A DNA stretch of 15,594 bases, taken from assembly GCA_030626465.1 (NCBI GenBank), contig DAOUOU010000051.1, positions 1-15,594 on the forward strand, written 5' to 3'. Below the pieces are notes generated by a model. That model saw nothing but the letters and a program-made list of their open reading frames with translations, was not told the origin of the DNA and searched no databases. Shown here piece after piece: positions 7,443 to 15,335 of this stretch. The position numbers were made by a program, and so were the translations under genes. This stretch comes from Bacteroidales bacterium. Its GTDB lineage: Bacteria; Bacteroidota; Bacteroidia; Bacteroidales; UBA10428. The first letter of the stretch is position 1; each line of letters opens with the position of its first letter.

Positions 7443-8462
7443 ATGATACTAAAGAAATCTGTTACTATATACATGTGTGTCATTCTAATTCCCTTGTTTG
7501 AATTATCTGCCAAAGCCCAGGAATTTATTTGGGATGCCGGCGTTAATGGATTTTTTGATAACCGTGAGTATTTCAATGATTATGTTGAACCTCAAACCAT
7601 GTTTGGAATACGCCCATTTGGAACTATTGGATTAAGGATTAGTGATTACTACCAAATTTCTTTTGGTCTTGATGTTCTATATGAATTTGGAGGTGCAATC
7701 GACAAGGACAATTTGAAACCTATCATTTATTTTCAATTCAAAAAAGAGCCTCTTAATTTAATCTTTGGATCAAGCCCGAGAAAAGATTTGATAAATCTTC
7801 CAAATGTATTGCAAACAGATACTTTTAATTATTACAGGCCAAATATTGAAGGGATATTCTTAGAATTCAGGAAACCCTGGGGATTTCAAAACATCTGGCT
7901 CGATTGGACATCCCGGCAGACTGATGTCAACCGTGAAACCTTCCTGATTGGAGGAACAGGCATGTTGAAAAAATCCATCTTTTATTACAAACACGATTTT
8001 ATTATGACTCATTTTGCCGGACCTTCAATACCTATACCCGATGATCACCTAAGGGATAATGGTGGTTTGTACGCAGGTGTTGGAATTTATCATCCTCGCA
8101 AAAGTCTCGATTCCCTGTCTTTTAGTATCGGTTATACAATGTCTTATGATCGATTAAGGAATGTTTACGATTTATACTTCAGAAATGGCAGTTTGACCGA
8201 ACTCTATTTCCAGTATCGGGGCTTTGGAATAAAATCTGCTCTCTATTTGGGTGAAGGCCAGGTACAAATGGTGGGTGATGGTTTGTATGCAGCAAAATTC
8301 TATAATCGTAATGATCTGTTCTGGAAAATATTTAGAAAAGACTGTATAGAAGGCAAAGTAGAATTCTCCCTCCATATTTTAAAAGACCTTATTGATGTAA
8401 GTCAGTCTCTTACTCTTTATGTGAAAATAGGAGGCGGGAAAAAATTCAAACCAGGGTACTAG
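7443..8462 (+). CDS. Unrecognised exported protein, probable outer-membrane beta-barrel
   Basis: I do not recognise this 339-residue protein. Residues 1-25 form a signal peptide (KK, hydrophobic run, then SAKA before QEF). The mature part is rich in Tyr, Phe and Gly in alternating short strands (FGIRPFGTIGLRISDYYQISFGLDVLY, LYAGVGIYHP, LSFSIGYTMSY, LYFQYRGFGIKSALYLGEG) separated by charged or Pro/Asn turns. This fits an outer-membrane barrel of roughly a dozen or more strands, and it ends in Tyr, as barrels often do. No enzyme motif or sorting domain is visible. It is divergent from the membrane glycosyltransferase across 97 bases, and its stop overlaps the convergent GT2 stop at a CTAG. A porin, transporter or surface-structure role is possible, but nothing here decides between them. 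Confidence 0.7.
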   Translation: MILKKSVTIYMCVILIPLFELSAKAQEFIWDAGVNGFFDNREYFNDYVEPQTMFGIRPFGTIGLRISDYYQISFGLDVLYEFGGAIDKDNLKPIIYFQFKKEPLNLIFGSSPRKDLINLPNVLQTDTFNYYRPNIEGIFLEFRKPWGFQNIWLDWTSRQTDVNRETFLIGGTGMLKKSIFYYKHDFIMTHFAGPSIPIPDDHLRDNGGLYAGVGIYHPRKSLDSLSFSIGYTMSYDRLRNVYDLYFRNGSLTELYFQYRGFGIKSALYLGEGQVQMVGDGLYAAKFYNRNDLFWKIFRKDCIEGKVEFSLHILKDLIDVSQSLTLYVKIGGGKKFKPGY

Positions 8463-9484
8463 AAATCCAATTCTGTAAAGGTTTTCTTTCTCTGTACAAA
8501 AAAACTATAGACTATGCTTCTTCTATATATCTGATTGACAGAATTTTTAGCTATAATTTTGTTAAATATCCTGCGCCTGTTTATGAGTATTGGCAGATTA
8601 ACATAAAACCTCAAATGTGCCCGAACAACAGACATAAAGAATGAAAACTTACCCTGCAATAAATACAGAGAGGATGATACACAATCAAGGAATAAACGAG
8701 GAAGAAAAATAGTAATTAGCTGAATTCTGTTAAGATTTTTAAAAAGTAAATACAAGCTATTCCTGTAATTATAGTATAATTTACGGGGATTATCATTTGG
8801 TAATGTGCCACCACCAACATGATAAATTTCAGATTCAGGACAATAGTAGATCTTATATTCGAGCCTTTTGAGTTGCCAGCATAAATTAATTTTCTCCATG
8901 TGTGCAAAAAAATCACCATCCAGTCCGCCTGTTTTCGAATAGGCTTCTGATCTGATAAACATACATGCTCCCGAAGCCCAGAAAATTTCTTTTTCAGTAT
9001 CATATTGTCCCTCGTCTTTTTCTATCTCCGTAAGGATTCTCCCCTGGCAGAATGGGTATCCATATTTATCAATAAATCCGCCACCGGCACCGGCGTATTC
9101 ATAATAGTTCTTTCGGGTGTATGATTTGATCTTTGGCATGGCTGCAGCAATGGTTGTATCCTTTTCAAGCATATTGATAAGCGGGTCCAGCCAGTTTTCA
9201 GTAACTTCAACATCTGTATTCAGCAGAACATAATACTTTGCATTAATTTTGGGAAGTGCGAGTGAATACCCTTTCGCAAATCCATAATTAATATTGAATT
9301 GTATAATTTCTACGTCAGGAAAGTTTGAGCGTAAATATTCTATGGAACCGTCAGACGAGTTATTGTCAACAATAACTATTTTTCTGTCTGAACTAGCGGA
9401 ATATTTGATGACAGACGCAAGAAAGGTCTCCAGATATTTCTTCCCGTTCCAGTTAAGTATTACTATTGCTACAAGTGTATTCAT
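8459..9484 (-). CDS. GT2 family glycosyltransferase with an altered acidic motif
   Basis: This is a membrane-associated GT-A fold glycosyltransferase of the rhamnosyl/WbbL-like GT2 group, likely acting on an envelope glycolipid or polysaccharide. Landmarks are VAIVILNWNGKKYLETFLAS (5-24), VDNNSSDGS (39-47) and NTDVEV with metal/nucleotide ligand D91. Then come FWASGACMFIRSEAY, FFAHMEKINLCWQLK (about 193-206) and IYHVGGGTLPNDNPRKLYYNYRN. After the fold, hydrophobic and basic segments (LITIFLPRLFLDCVSSSLYLL) suggest membrane attachment. The motif normally reading EEIDLCWR in this group, as I remember it, reads EKINLCWQ here (E197-Q204), which may affect catalysis. Its ATG overlaps the stop of the acyltransferase gene (ATGA, 9481-9484), so the two are translationally coupled. 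The donor and acceptor sugars are unknown. Confidence 0.88.
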   Translation of the reverse strand: MNTLVAIVILNWNGKKYLETFLASVIKYSASSDRKIVIVDNNSSDGSIEYLRSNFPDVEIIQFNINYGFAKGYSLALPKINAKYYVLLNTDVEVTENWLDPLINMLEKDTTIAAAMPKIKSYTRKNYYEYAGAGGGFIDKYGYPFCQGRILTEIEKDEGQYDTEKEIFWASGACMFIRSEAYSKTGGLDGDFFAHMEKINLCWQLKRLEYKIYYCPESEIYHVGGGTLPNDNPRKLYYNYRNSLYLLFKNLNRIQLITIFLPRLFLDCVSSSLYLLQGKFSFFMSVVRAHLRFYVNLPILINRRRIFNKIIAKNSVNQIYRRSIVYSFFVQRKKTFTELDF

Positions 9485-10389
9485 GTGCTGGCAGCCTCTG
9501 ACTTAAATTCTTCAGGTTTGTATTTCCATCGTTTATGTGACCATAAATAGTATTCAGGTCGTTCTTTTACCATTTTTTCAACCCTGTGTATATAAGCCTC
9601 TGTTATTTCATACTTCTTTGTCTTCTTTGGATTTTCCACTATTAATTCGAAAGTAATTTCGTAAAACCCGCGCTTAACCCTGCTCATGTTAAAAAAAACA
9701 ACCGGCAGATCATACCGTAACGATAACTTTTCCAATCCTGTTATTACCGGAGCTTCCTGATTCAGAAAGTGAGTCCAGTATGAAAGATCTTCTCGTCCGG
9801 GTCTTTGATCGGCTACCAAATATAACGCAAAAAGTTCTTTCTTCTTTTGTGCTTTCACTACCTCCCTGAGTGTATTCTTCATTGCCACTGGTATCGAGCC
9901 ATACTTTCCTCTCATATGAATAAATAAACGATCAAATAATTTATTAGACATAGGTTTATAGATGCCCAATATTTTATAAGGGCCCCAATGATTCAGATTG
10001 TTTGCCCATTCCCAATTTCCGTAATGACTAATTGCCAGAATAATATTTCTACCATTTTTAGCCAGGTTTTCTAATAATTCAGGGTTCCTGAATTTATATC
10101 TTTTATTACACTCATTCAGATTCATGTTTATCAGATAGACACTTTCTATAATAGAATCACATAAATAGTGATAAAATTTCCTGGAAATTCTTTTCATTTC
10201 TTTCTCACTCTTTTCTGGAAATGATACTCTCAGGTTATCTAACACAACATTTCTCCTGTAACCAACTACGTAGTATATTATTATAAAAACCATATCTGAA
10301 AGAAGGTAAAGTATTTCCAAAGGGATAAGTGTAATTACCCATAACGGAAATAATTTAAATTTATCTTTTGTCGTCAGAACTCCACTCAT
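9481..10389 (-). CDS. LpxL/HtrB-type lysophospholipid/lipid A acyltransferase
   Basis: This inner-membrane acyltransferase belongs to the family that adds secondary acyl chains to lipid A. At 302 residues it has typical length. An N-terminal hydrophobic anchor (about 14-42, FPLWVITLIPLEILYLLSDMVFIIIYYVV) is followed by the early family motif GYRRNVVLDNLRVSFPEKS. The catalytic H(X4)E is SHYGNWEW (H122, E127). Downstream are LYLVADQRPGRE and HFLNQEAPVITGLEKLSLRYDLPVVFF, and the end carries RPEYYLWSHKRWKY, a typical C-terminal mark of the family. It lies four bases after the inositol-monophosphatase-family gene and overlaps the GT2 start. Lipid A is the likely substrate, but Bacteroidota carry several such acyltransferases and another lipid cannot be excluded. 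Confidence 0.9.
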   Translation of the reverse strand: MSGVLTTKDKFKLFPLWVITLIPLEILYLLSDMVFIIIYYVVGYRRNVVLDNLRVSFPEKSEKEMKRISRKFYHYLCDSIIESVYLINMNLNECNKRYKFRNPELLENLAKNGRNIILAISHYGNWEWANNLNHWGPYKILGIYKPMSNKLFDRLFIHMRGKYGSIPVAMKNTLREVVKAQKKKELFALYLVADQRPGREDLSYWTHFLNQEAPVITGLEKLSLRYDLPVVFFNMSRVKRGFYEITFELIVENPKKTKKYEITEAYIHRVEKMVKERPEYYLWSHKRWKYKPEEFKSEAAST

Positions 10390-10393
10390 AAGA

Positions 10394-11188
10394 TTACGGA
10401 TTCATAATCTGTCCAACTTTATGTTGAAATTCATTAAATATACGTTTGTTTGATGCAACAATTTCTCTGCCGAATATATAATTCTCCCCACCACTGAAAT
10501 CTCCTGCCATACCACCAGCCTGTTTCACAACAAATGCTCCTGCAGCAACATCCCATGCATTTAAGTTGTATTCATAGAAAGCATCATATCGTCCGCATGC
10601 CACATAAGCCAGATCAGTAGCAGCTGAACCCAGGCGGCGCACTCCATGAGTGTGAACAAAAAAGTGTTTAAGGCTTCTCATAAAAGGCTCCAACCTGTCA
10701 AAGTTATCGTAAGGGAATCCTGTGGCTATTAATGATTCTGAAACACTTTCAACTTTGGATACATGTATAGCACTGCCATTCAAAAATGCGCCCGAGTTTC
10801 TATAGCTGTAAAAACATTCAGACCCTGATATTTCGTAAACCACTCCAAGCACTACCTCTTCTTTTTCCATGAGGGCAACACTAATAGCATAAGGAGGGGA
10901 GCCATGAATGAAATTGGTAGTCCCATCCAGAGGATCAATCACCCAGTTGTATATTTCATTTCTTACAGATGCAGTTCCTTCTTCAGTGATAAACCCTGAC
11001 GAAGGAAGTATCTGTTGTAATCCCTCAACCAATAACTCTTCAGCCTTGGTATCGACATATGTCACATAGTTATGTTTTCCTTTTGATTCAATACTTTCCT
11101 TTGAAAACTTTACTCTCTCGTTGCTAATAAAATTCCCAACTTCCCTGATCAGAACAATAGCTTCATTGCATAGACTCTCAAGATCCAT
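10394..11188 (-). CDS. suhB: Inositol monophosphatase family protein (SuhB-like)
   Basis: This is a Mg-dependent phosphatase of the inositol-monophosphatase superfamily, 264 residues, complete. The metal-site motifs are intact: ITEEG (E69/E70), WVIDPLDGTTNF (D85 and D88, with GTT binding phosphate) and the second signature NAWDVAAGAFVVKQAGG (D213). The family hydrolyses inositol-1-phosphate and related small phosphate esters, and SuhB also has an RNA-polymerase-associated role in E. coli. The true substrate here is unknown. It heads a three-gene minus-strand operon with the acyltransferase four bases downstream and the GT2 gene after it, so a role in making a phospho-sugar or polyol for an envelope lipid is possible. 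A good -7 box lies 23 bases upstream. Confidence 0.92.
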   Translation of the reverse strand: MDLESLCNEAIVLIREVGNFISNERVKFSKESIESKGKHNYVTYVDTKAEELLVEGLQQILPSSGFITEEGTASVRNEIYNWVIDPLDGTTNFIHGSPPYAISVALMEKEEVVLGVVYEISGSECFYSYRNSGAFLNGSAIHVSKVESVSESLIATGFPYDNFDRLEPFMRSLKHFFVHTHGVRRLGSAATDLAYVACGRYDAFYEYNLNAWDVAAGAFVVKQAGGMAGDFSGGENYIFGREIVASNKRIFNEFQHKVGQIMNP

Positions 11189-11210
11189 AGGTATAAATTT
11201 ATATCGATCT

Positions 11211-11218
11211 CAAAGATA
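11211..11218 (-). promoter_or_regulatory. Bacteroidota -7 promoter box for the suhB-acyltransferase-GT2 operon
   Basis: On the minus strand the bases read TATCTTTG, a full match to TAnnTTTG. A run of seven T's about 17-23 bases further upstream could supply a loose -33 element. Transcription would start near 11204, leaving a leader of about 16 bases. It lies in the 98-base gap after ppk1, where I see no terminator, so some ppk1 read-through into suhB is possible. Confidence 0.5.
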
Positions 11219-11286
11219 AACGGATAATTAGTATAAAAAAATTGATGGAAAGAGGTAAAAATTTTGGTATAATCTTGATAACAGTT

Positions 11287-13356
11287 TTATTTTTCAAACA
11301 GTTTACTTTTGTAATAATCATGAAGAACAAACTGTGAACGAACTTCTTCTGAGTTTTTTGTTACTATGTAATTATTATCCTGTTCTTCGTTTATTATTCG
11401 CGCCTTAACATTATCTTTCATTTGAATCTCAATTAAATCCTTTATTTCCTGTTGAATGGTTTTATCGTAAACCGGACAGGCAACTTCAATTCTTCGATCC
11501 AGATTTCTTCCCATCCAATCTGCCGATGATATGAAATAGAGATCATTGCCATTGTTATGAAATATTATTATTCGTGAATGTTCAAGGAACTTATCTACAA
11601 TACTGATCGCTTTAATATTTTCACTCATTCCGGGTATCCCCGGAATCAAAGAACATATGCCTCTTATTATTAGTACAATTTCCACTCCGGCATTGTTCGC
11701 CTGATACAGTTTATAAATAATTTCCTTATCAACAAGATTGTTAATCTTCAGGATTATCTTAGCCTTCTTGCCACTCTTGGCGTTGCGTATTTCATTATCA
11801 ATATAACGGTAGAATTTCTTTCGCATATATAGTGGGGATACGATCAAATGACGATAGGATTGGTTTCTGTAGGTATTTGCAAAAAATTCAAAAACCTTTT
11901 TCACCTCCCTTGTAATTCTTGGGTCAGCAGTAAATAACGTTAAATCGGAGTAAACATTTGCAGTACCTTCGTGGAAATTTCCGGTACCAACACAGGCATA
12001 ATGCACCAGGCTTCTCTCCTCTATACGTGTTATGCATAGCAATTTAGCATGGACTTTTAGCCTGGGAATACCAAAAAATATATTTGCTCCAACTTCTTCC
12101 AGTCTTCTCGACCAGTAAATATTAGCTTCTTCATCGAACCTCGCCTGAAGTTCAATGACAACATTCACCAGTTTTCCATTTCTACAGGCGTTCATCAAAG
12201 CATTTATGACTTTTGAGTTGTCAGCAACCCGGTAGATTGTAAGAGATATTTCCCTGACCCTAGGATCAATAGATGCCTCCTGCAACAATCCTATTATTAT
12301 AGTAAAATCCTGGTAAGGTACATGAAGCATGAAATCTTTCTGCTTCATTACATCTATAATACTTTTGTTATATTCAACACTTTTGTGCCAGACAGGAGGT
12401 GTTTTTTCATACGTGAGATCAGGTCGCCCAATATTAGGAAACTTAATAAAATCCTTAAAATTATGGTACCTGCCTCCCGGAATCAGATTATTGGCCTCAT
12501 CAAGTCCATTTTTTTCAATTATATAATCCAAGAGGTCTTTGGCAATGCTATTATCAAAAACAAATCGAACCGGTTGTCCTGTCTTCCTACCCATAACTCC
12601 TTTTGAAATCTGCTCAAGAAAGCTTTGTGAAACATCATTGTCCATGTCAAGTTCTGCATCGCGTGTCATTTTTATTGTCCATGCCTCACAAGTATCGAAT
12701 TCAAAAATGGCAAACACATCTTCAAGGGCAAAACGTATTATATCTTCCAGAAGAATAATGAACTTTCTGTCTGATTCAGAAGGCAACTCAAAAAAGCGGG
12801 GCAGAACATCGGTAGTAATTTCGATAAGAGCATATTCCGAATCCATATTCAATCCGGTATTCGTAAGTTTTATTGCTAAATAAATCGACTTATCCTTGAG
12901 GTAAGGAAAATCCTCAATATTGTGAAGCATAATAGGCGACAATTCAGGCAAAATCTTCTCCTTAAAATATTTCCTGACATAGATCTCCTGCTTTGGATTC
13001 AACTCCTTCTCATTAATTATAAAAATATTATGTTGCTCTAATTCTCCCAGTATATTATGAAAGGTTGTTTCAAACTTATTCTGAAGCTTTATTACCTTTT
13101 TCTGTATTTTATTTATTAAGCTATTAGGCTTTTCCCCCTCAACACGTTGTTTCCCTTCCTGGATGTCTATCATTCTTTTAATGGTGGCAACACGTACCTT
13201 AAAAAACTCATCAAGATTATTTGAAAAAATTCCAAGAAAATGAATTCGCTCAATAAGCGGTACATTTTTTTTATCCTGTGCTTCCTGCAAAACTCTTTCG
13301 TTAAAAGAAAGCCAGCTTAATTCCCTGTTAATTATTTTTTGTTGCTGTTTCCCCAT
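11287..13356 (-). CDS. ppk1: Polyphosphate kinase 1
   Basis: Ppk1 reversibly makes inorganic polyphosphate from ATP through a phospho-histidine intermediate. The 689-residue length is typical. The N-terminal domain opens with the family mark INRELSWLSFNERVLQEA and ends its helical region at LGIFSNNLDEFFKVRVATIKRM. The two catalytic-domain histidines are present: H436 in RLKVHAKL (equivalent to E. coli H435, the phosphorylated residue) and H593 in FLEHSRIIIF (equivalent to H592). Other landmarks are HVPYQDF, ELQARFDEEANIYWSRRLEEVG, CVGTGNFHEGTANVYSDLTLFT and SSADWMGRNLDRRIEVACPV. The tail after about residue 650 is polar and charged. It follows the SixA gene by 40 bases and is probably cotranscribed with it and phoH2. 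Confidence 0.97.
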   Translation of the reverse strand: MGKQQQKIINRELSWLSFNERVLQEAQDKKNVPLIERIHFLGIFSNNLDEFFKVRVATIKRMIDIQEGKQRVEGEKPNSLINKIQKKVIKLQNKFETTFHNILGELEQHNIFIINEKELNPKQEIYVRKYFKEKILPELSPIMLHNIEDFPYLKDKSIYLAIKLTNTGLNMDSEYALIEITTDVLPRFFELPSESDRKFIILLEDIIRFALEDVFAIFEFDTCEAWTIKMTRDAELDMDNDVSQSFLEQISKGVMGRKTGQPVRFVFDNSIAKDLLDYIIEKNGLDEANNLIPGGRYHNFKDFIKFPNIGRPDLTYEKTPPVWHKSVEYNKSIIDVMKQKDFMLHVPYQDFTIIIGLLQEASIDPRVREISLTIYRVADNSKVINALMNACRNGKLVNVVIELQARFDEEANIYWSRRLEEVGANIFFGIPRLKVHAKLLCITRIEERSLVHYACVGTGNFHEGTANVYSDLTLFTADPRITREVKKVFEFFANTYRNQSYRHLIVSPLYMRKKFYRYIDNEIRNAKSGKKAKIILKINNLVDKEIIYKLYQANNAGVEIVLIIRGICSLIPGIPGMSENIKAISIVDKFLEHSRIIIFHNNGNDLYFISSADWMGRNLDRRIEVACPVYDKTIQQEIKDLIEIQMKDNVKARIINEEQDNNYIVTKNSEEVRSQFVLHDYYKSKLFEK

Positions 13357-13396
13357 TTAATTTTGTCCGGTTAGCAAGTATAATGAGAATTTTGTT

Positions 13397-13897
13397 TTAT
13401 TCTTTTTTGGGAAAATCATAGTACTCCTTCGTCATATTCTCCCTGCTTATTTCATTCCAGTTTGCACACTTATAGTCAAATATAGCAATTCCGCACGTAG
13501 GCAGTTCAATAGATGGCTTTTTTGCAAATGTACGTGCTAATTCCGAAAAATCAGGGTTATGTCCGAAAATCATCATTTTATCGATATCTGACGATTGAGA
13601 TTTAACCAGTTCAAGGATCTCACTTGTACGATGGCCATACAATCGTTCATCAATCTTTAGTTTATAGTATGGCAATTCATATACATTCAAGAAAATAGAT
13701 GCAGTATGGAGAGCCCTGTTGGCGGGACTGCTGATGAAAATTTCAGGCACTTTACAATCAATTTTCAGACGTCGCGCCATCTCATAAGCATTTCGGATAC
13801 CTCTAAGTTTCAATGGCCTGTCAACATCGGAAATATTTTCATAGTCCCAGCTTGATTTTGCATGCCGAACAATGTAGAGTGTTTTTTTTGAAGACAT
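13397..13897 (-). CDS. sixA: SixA-type phosphohistidine phosphatase (histidine phosphatase family)
   Basis: This short histidine-phosphatase-superfamily protein (166 residues) resembles SixA, which removes phosphate from phospho-histidine in proteins. The catalytic RHG-type motif is VRHAKSSW (R11, H12), in the RHAKS form typical of SixA. SDVDRPLKLRGIRNAYEMA follows, then SSPANRALHTA and the second catalytic His in IFGHNPDFSELA (H113). It lacks the large cap insert of phosphoglycerate mutases. It lies 15 bases after phoH2 and 40 before ppk1, an operon-like arrangement. In E. coli SixA acts on phosphotransferase-system proteins; here the substrate is unknown. Ppk1, itself a phospho-histidine enzyme, is an attractive but unproven candidate. 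Confidence 0.88.
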   Translation of the reverse strand: MSSKKTLYIVRHAKSSWDYENISDVDRPLKLRGIRNAYEMARRLKIDCKVPEIFISSPANRALHTASIFLNVYELPYYKLKIDERLYGHRTSEILELVKSQSSDIDKMMIFGHNPDFSELARTFAKKPSIELPTCGIAIFDYKCANWNEISRENMTKEYYDFPKKE

Positions 13898-13912
13898 AGT
13901 AAAATGAGGATA

Positions 13913-15244
13913 TTACAATAAGTTACTGGCCAGTTCAGCAAGAAAACTCCTTTCGCCTTTTACCAGGTTTATATGAGCAAATACTTCCTGACCGATCATT
14001 TTATCTGTTAAGTAAGAAAGTCCGTTCGATTTCATATCCAGATAGGGGGTGTCAATCTGTTCAATATCGCCGGTAAAAACCATTTTTGTTCCTTCACCTG
14101 CCCGCGTAATAATTGTTTTTATCTCATGAGGCGTGAGATTTTGTGCTTCATCAACAATAAAAAATACTTTGGAAAGACTTCTGCCACGAATATAAGCAAG
14201 AGGTGTAATAATAAGTTTTTCCGATTTTTGCATTTCTTCTATCTTTTGATATTCCTTGCTTGTAGAGCTGAATTTATTCTTGATTACATCCAGATTATCA
14301 AACAGAGGTTGCATATAAGGTCCTATCTTCTCTTTGGCATCGCCAGGTAAAAAACCAATATCCCTGTTTGACAGAGGGACAATTGGTCTTGCCAGAAAAA
14401 TCTGTGTGAATTTTTGGCGTTGTTGAATGGCGGAGGCCAGGGCGAGCAAAGTTTTTCCTGTACCGGCTTTTCCTGTAATCGATATTAACGGTACTTCATC
14501 TCTCAGAAGTGCATCCAATGCAAAAGTCTGCTCAGCATTGCGGGGTTCAATGCCATAAACTTTCTGTTTTAAAACCCTTCCGAATAGTCTTTCACTGGCT
14601 TTGTAATGAACCAACGCACTGGAACGATTCCCCTTAAGTATGAAATATTGGTTTGGAGTGGGCTGTGGTGAAATTTTTACCTCCTCTACCAAAATACCTT
14701 CTTCATCGTTGTATACTTTTGAAATCTGATCATCGGCAATATCCTTAAGAATATATATCTCTTTATAGATTTCATCAATATTTTGTACTTTATCACTCTC
14801 ATAATCTCCGGCCATCACGCCAATCGATTTGGCTTTCATTCTCAGGTTTATATCTTTCGTGATAAGCACCACATCGTCTTCCTTCTTGTTCAGAAAGACG
14901 TATTCAGCAATTGCCAGAATTCGGTGATCAGGAGTATTTTCCGGAAACGATTCTCGTATTTTCTCTGAAAAAGCTTTGCCTGTTTCAATAGATAATTTAC
15001 CTAAACCTTTACCTAAAGACACACCTCCGTTGAACAATCCGTCTCCCGATAACCTGTCCAGCTCACGAGCAAATTCACGGGCATGGAAATTTATCAGAGC
15101 ATTTCCTTTTTTAAATTTATCAAGCTCCTCAAGAACTGTAATAGGGATAACAACATCGTTCTCCTGGAAGTTATATATACACTTATAATCATGCAAAAGA
15201 ACGTTGGTATCGAGTACAAAAATCTTTTTTTTCTTCTTGGCCAT
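13913..15244 (-). CDS. PhoH2: PIN-domain ribonuclease fused to PhoH ATPase
   Basis: This 443-residue two-domain protein belongs to the PhoH2 (YlaK-like) group. The N-terminal PIN domain (about 7-150) has the acidic residues expected of a metal-dependent ribonuclease: D12 in VLDTNVLLHD, the Glu pair in TVLEELDKF, D in TPDHRILA and D in LITKDINLR. After a linker, the PhoH ATPase domain begins near residue 235 (EQTFALDALL). It has Walker A GKAGTGKT (258-265), Walker B VFFIVDEAQN (D365/E366) and sensor VFTGDIEQID. Known PhoH2 proteins couple ATP use to RNA unwinding and cleavage. The start is fixed by an in-frame stop just upstream. It heads a probable operon with SixA and Ppk1 and is divergent from the nitroreductase gene. 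No toxin-antitoxin-like small gene precedes it. Confidence 0.93.
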   Translation of the reverse strand: MAKKKKKIFVLDTNVLLHDYKCIYNFQENDVVIPITVLEELDKFKKGNALINFHAREFARELDRLSGDGLFNGGVSLGKGLGKLSIETGKAFSEKIRESFPENTPDHRILAIAEYVFLNKKEDDVVLITKDINLRMKAKSIGVMAGDYESDKVQNIDEIYKEIYILKDIADDQISKVYNDEEGILVEEVKISPQPTPNQYFILKGNRSSALVHYKASERLFGRVLKQKVYGIEPRNAEQTFALDALLRDEVPLISITGKAGTGKTLLALASAIQQRQKFTQIFLARPIVPLSNRDIGFLPGDAKEKIGPYMQPLFDNLDVIKNKFSSTSKEYQKIEEMQKSEKLIITPLAYIRGRSLSKVFFIVDEAQNLTPHEIKTIITRAGEGTKMVFTGDIEQIDTPYLDMKSNGLSYLTDKMIGQEVFAHINLVKGERSFLAELASNLL

Positions 15245-15295
15245 CTATTTCATTATCTATTTATGTCTGTCATTAAATTTAGAAATTAATTCTTA

Positions 15296-15303
15296 TAATT
15301 TTG
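15296..15303 (+). promoter_or_regulatory. Possible Bacteroidota -7 box for the nitroreductase gene
   Basis: The bases TAATTTTG match TAnnTTTG and lie 32 bases before the nitroreductase start, which would give a leader of about 25 bases. I see no good -33 TTTG at 19-21 bases upstream. The region is very AT-rich, so a chance match is possible. Confidence 0.35.
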
Positions 15304-15335
15304 TTGTGCCTTTCTATTCTAATCTTATTCAAACT

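Noticed and set aside
8716..9213. Two minus-strand open frames (8716-9003 and 9022-9213) inside the GT2 gene, considered as signs of a frameshift
   Set aside because: The GT2 frame is continuous from start to stop with motifs in order throughout, so these are shadows in another frame.
11192..11203. Perfect 12-base palindrome TATAAATTTATA just before suhB
   Set aside because: It is made only of A and T in an AT-rich leader, so it is likely by chance. It also falls between the presumed transcription start and the start codon.
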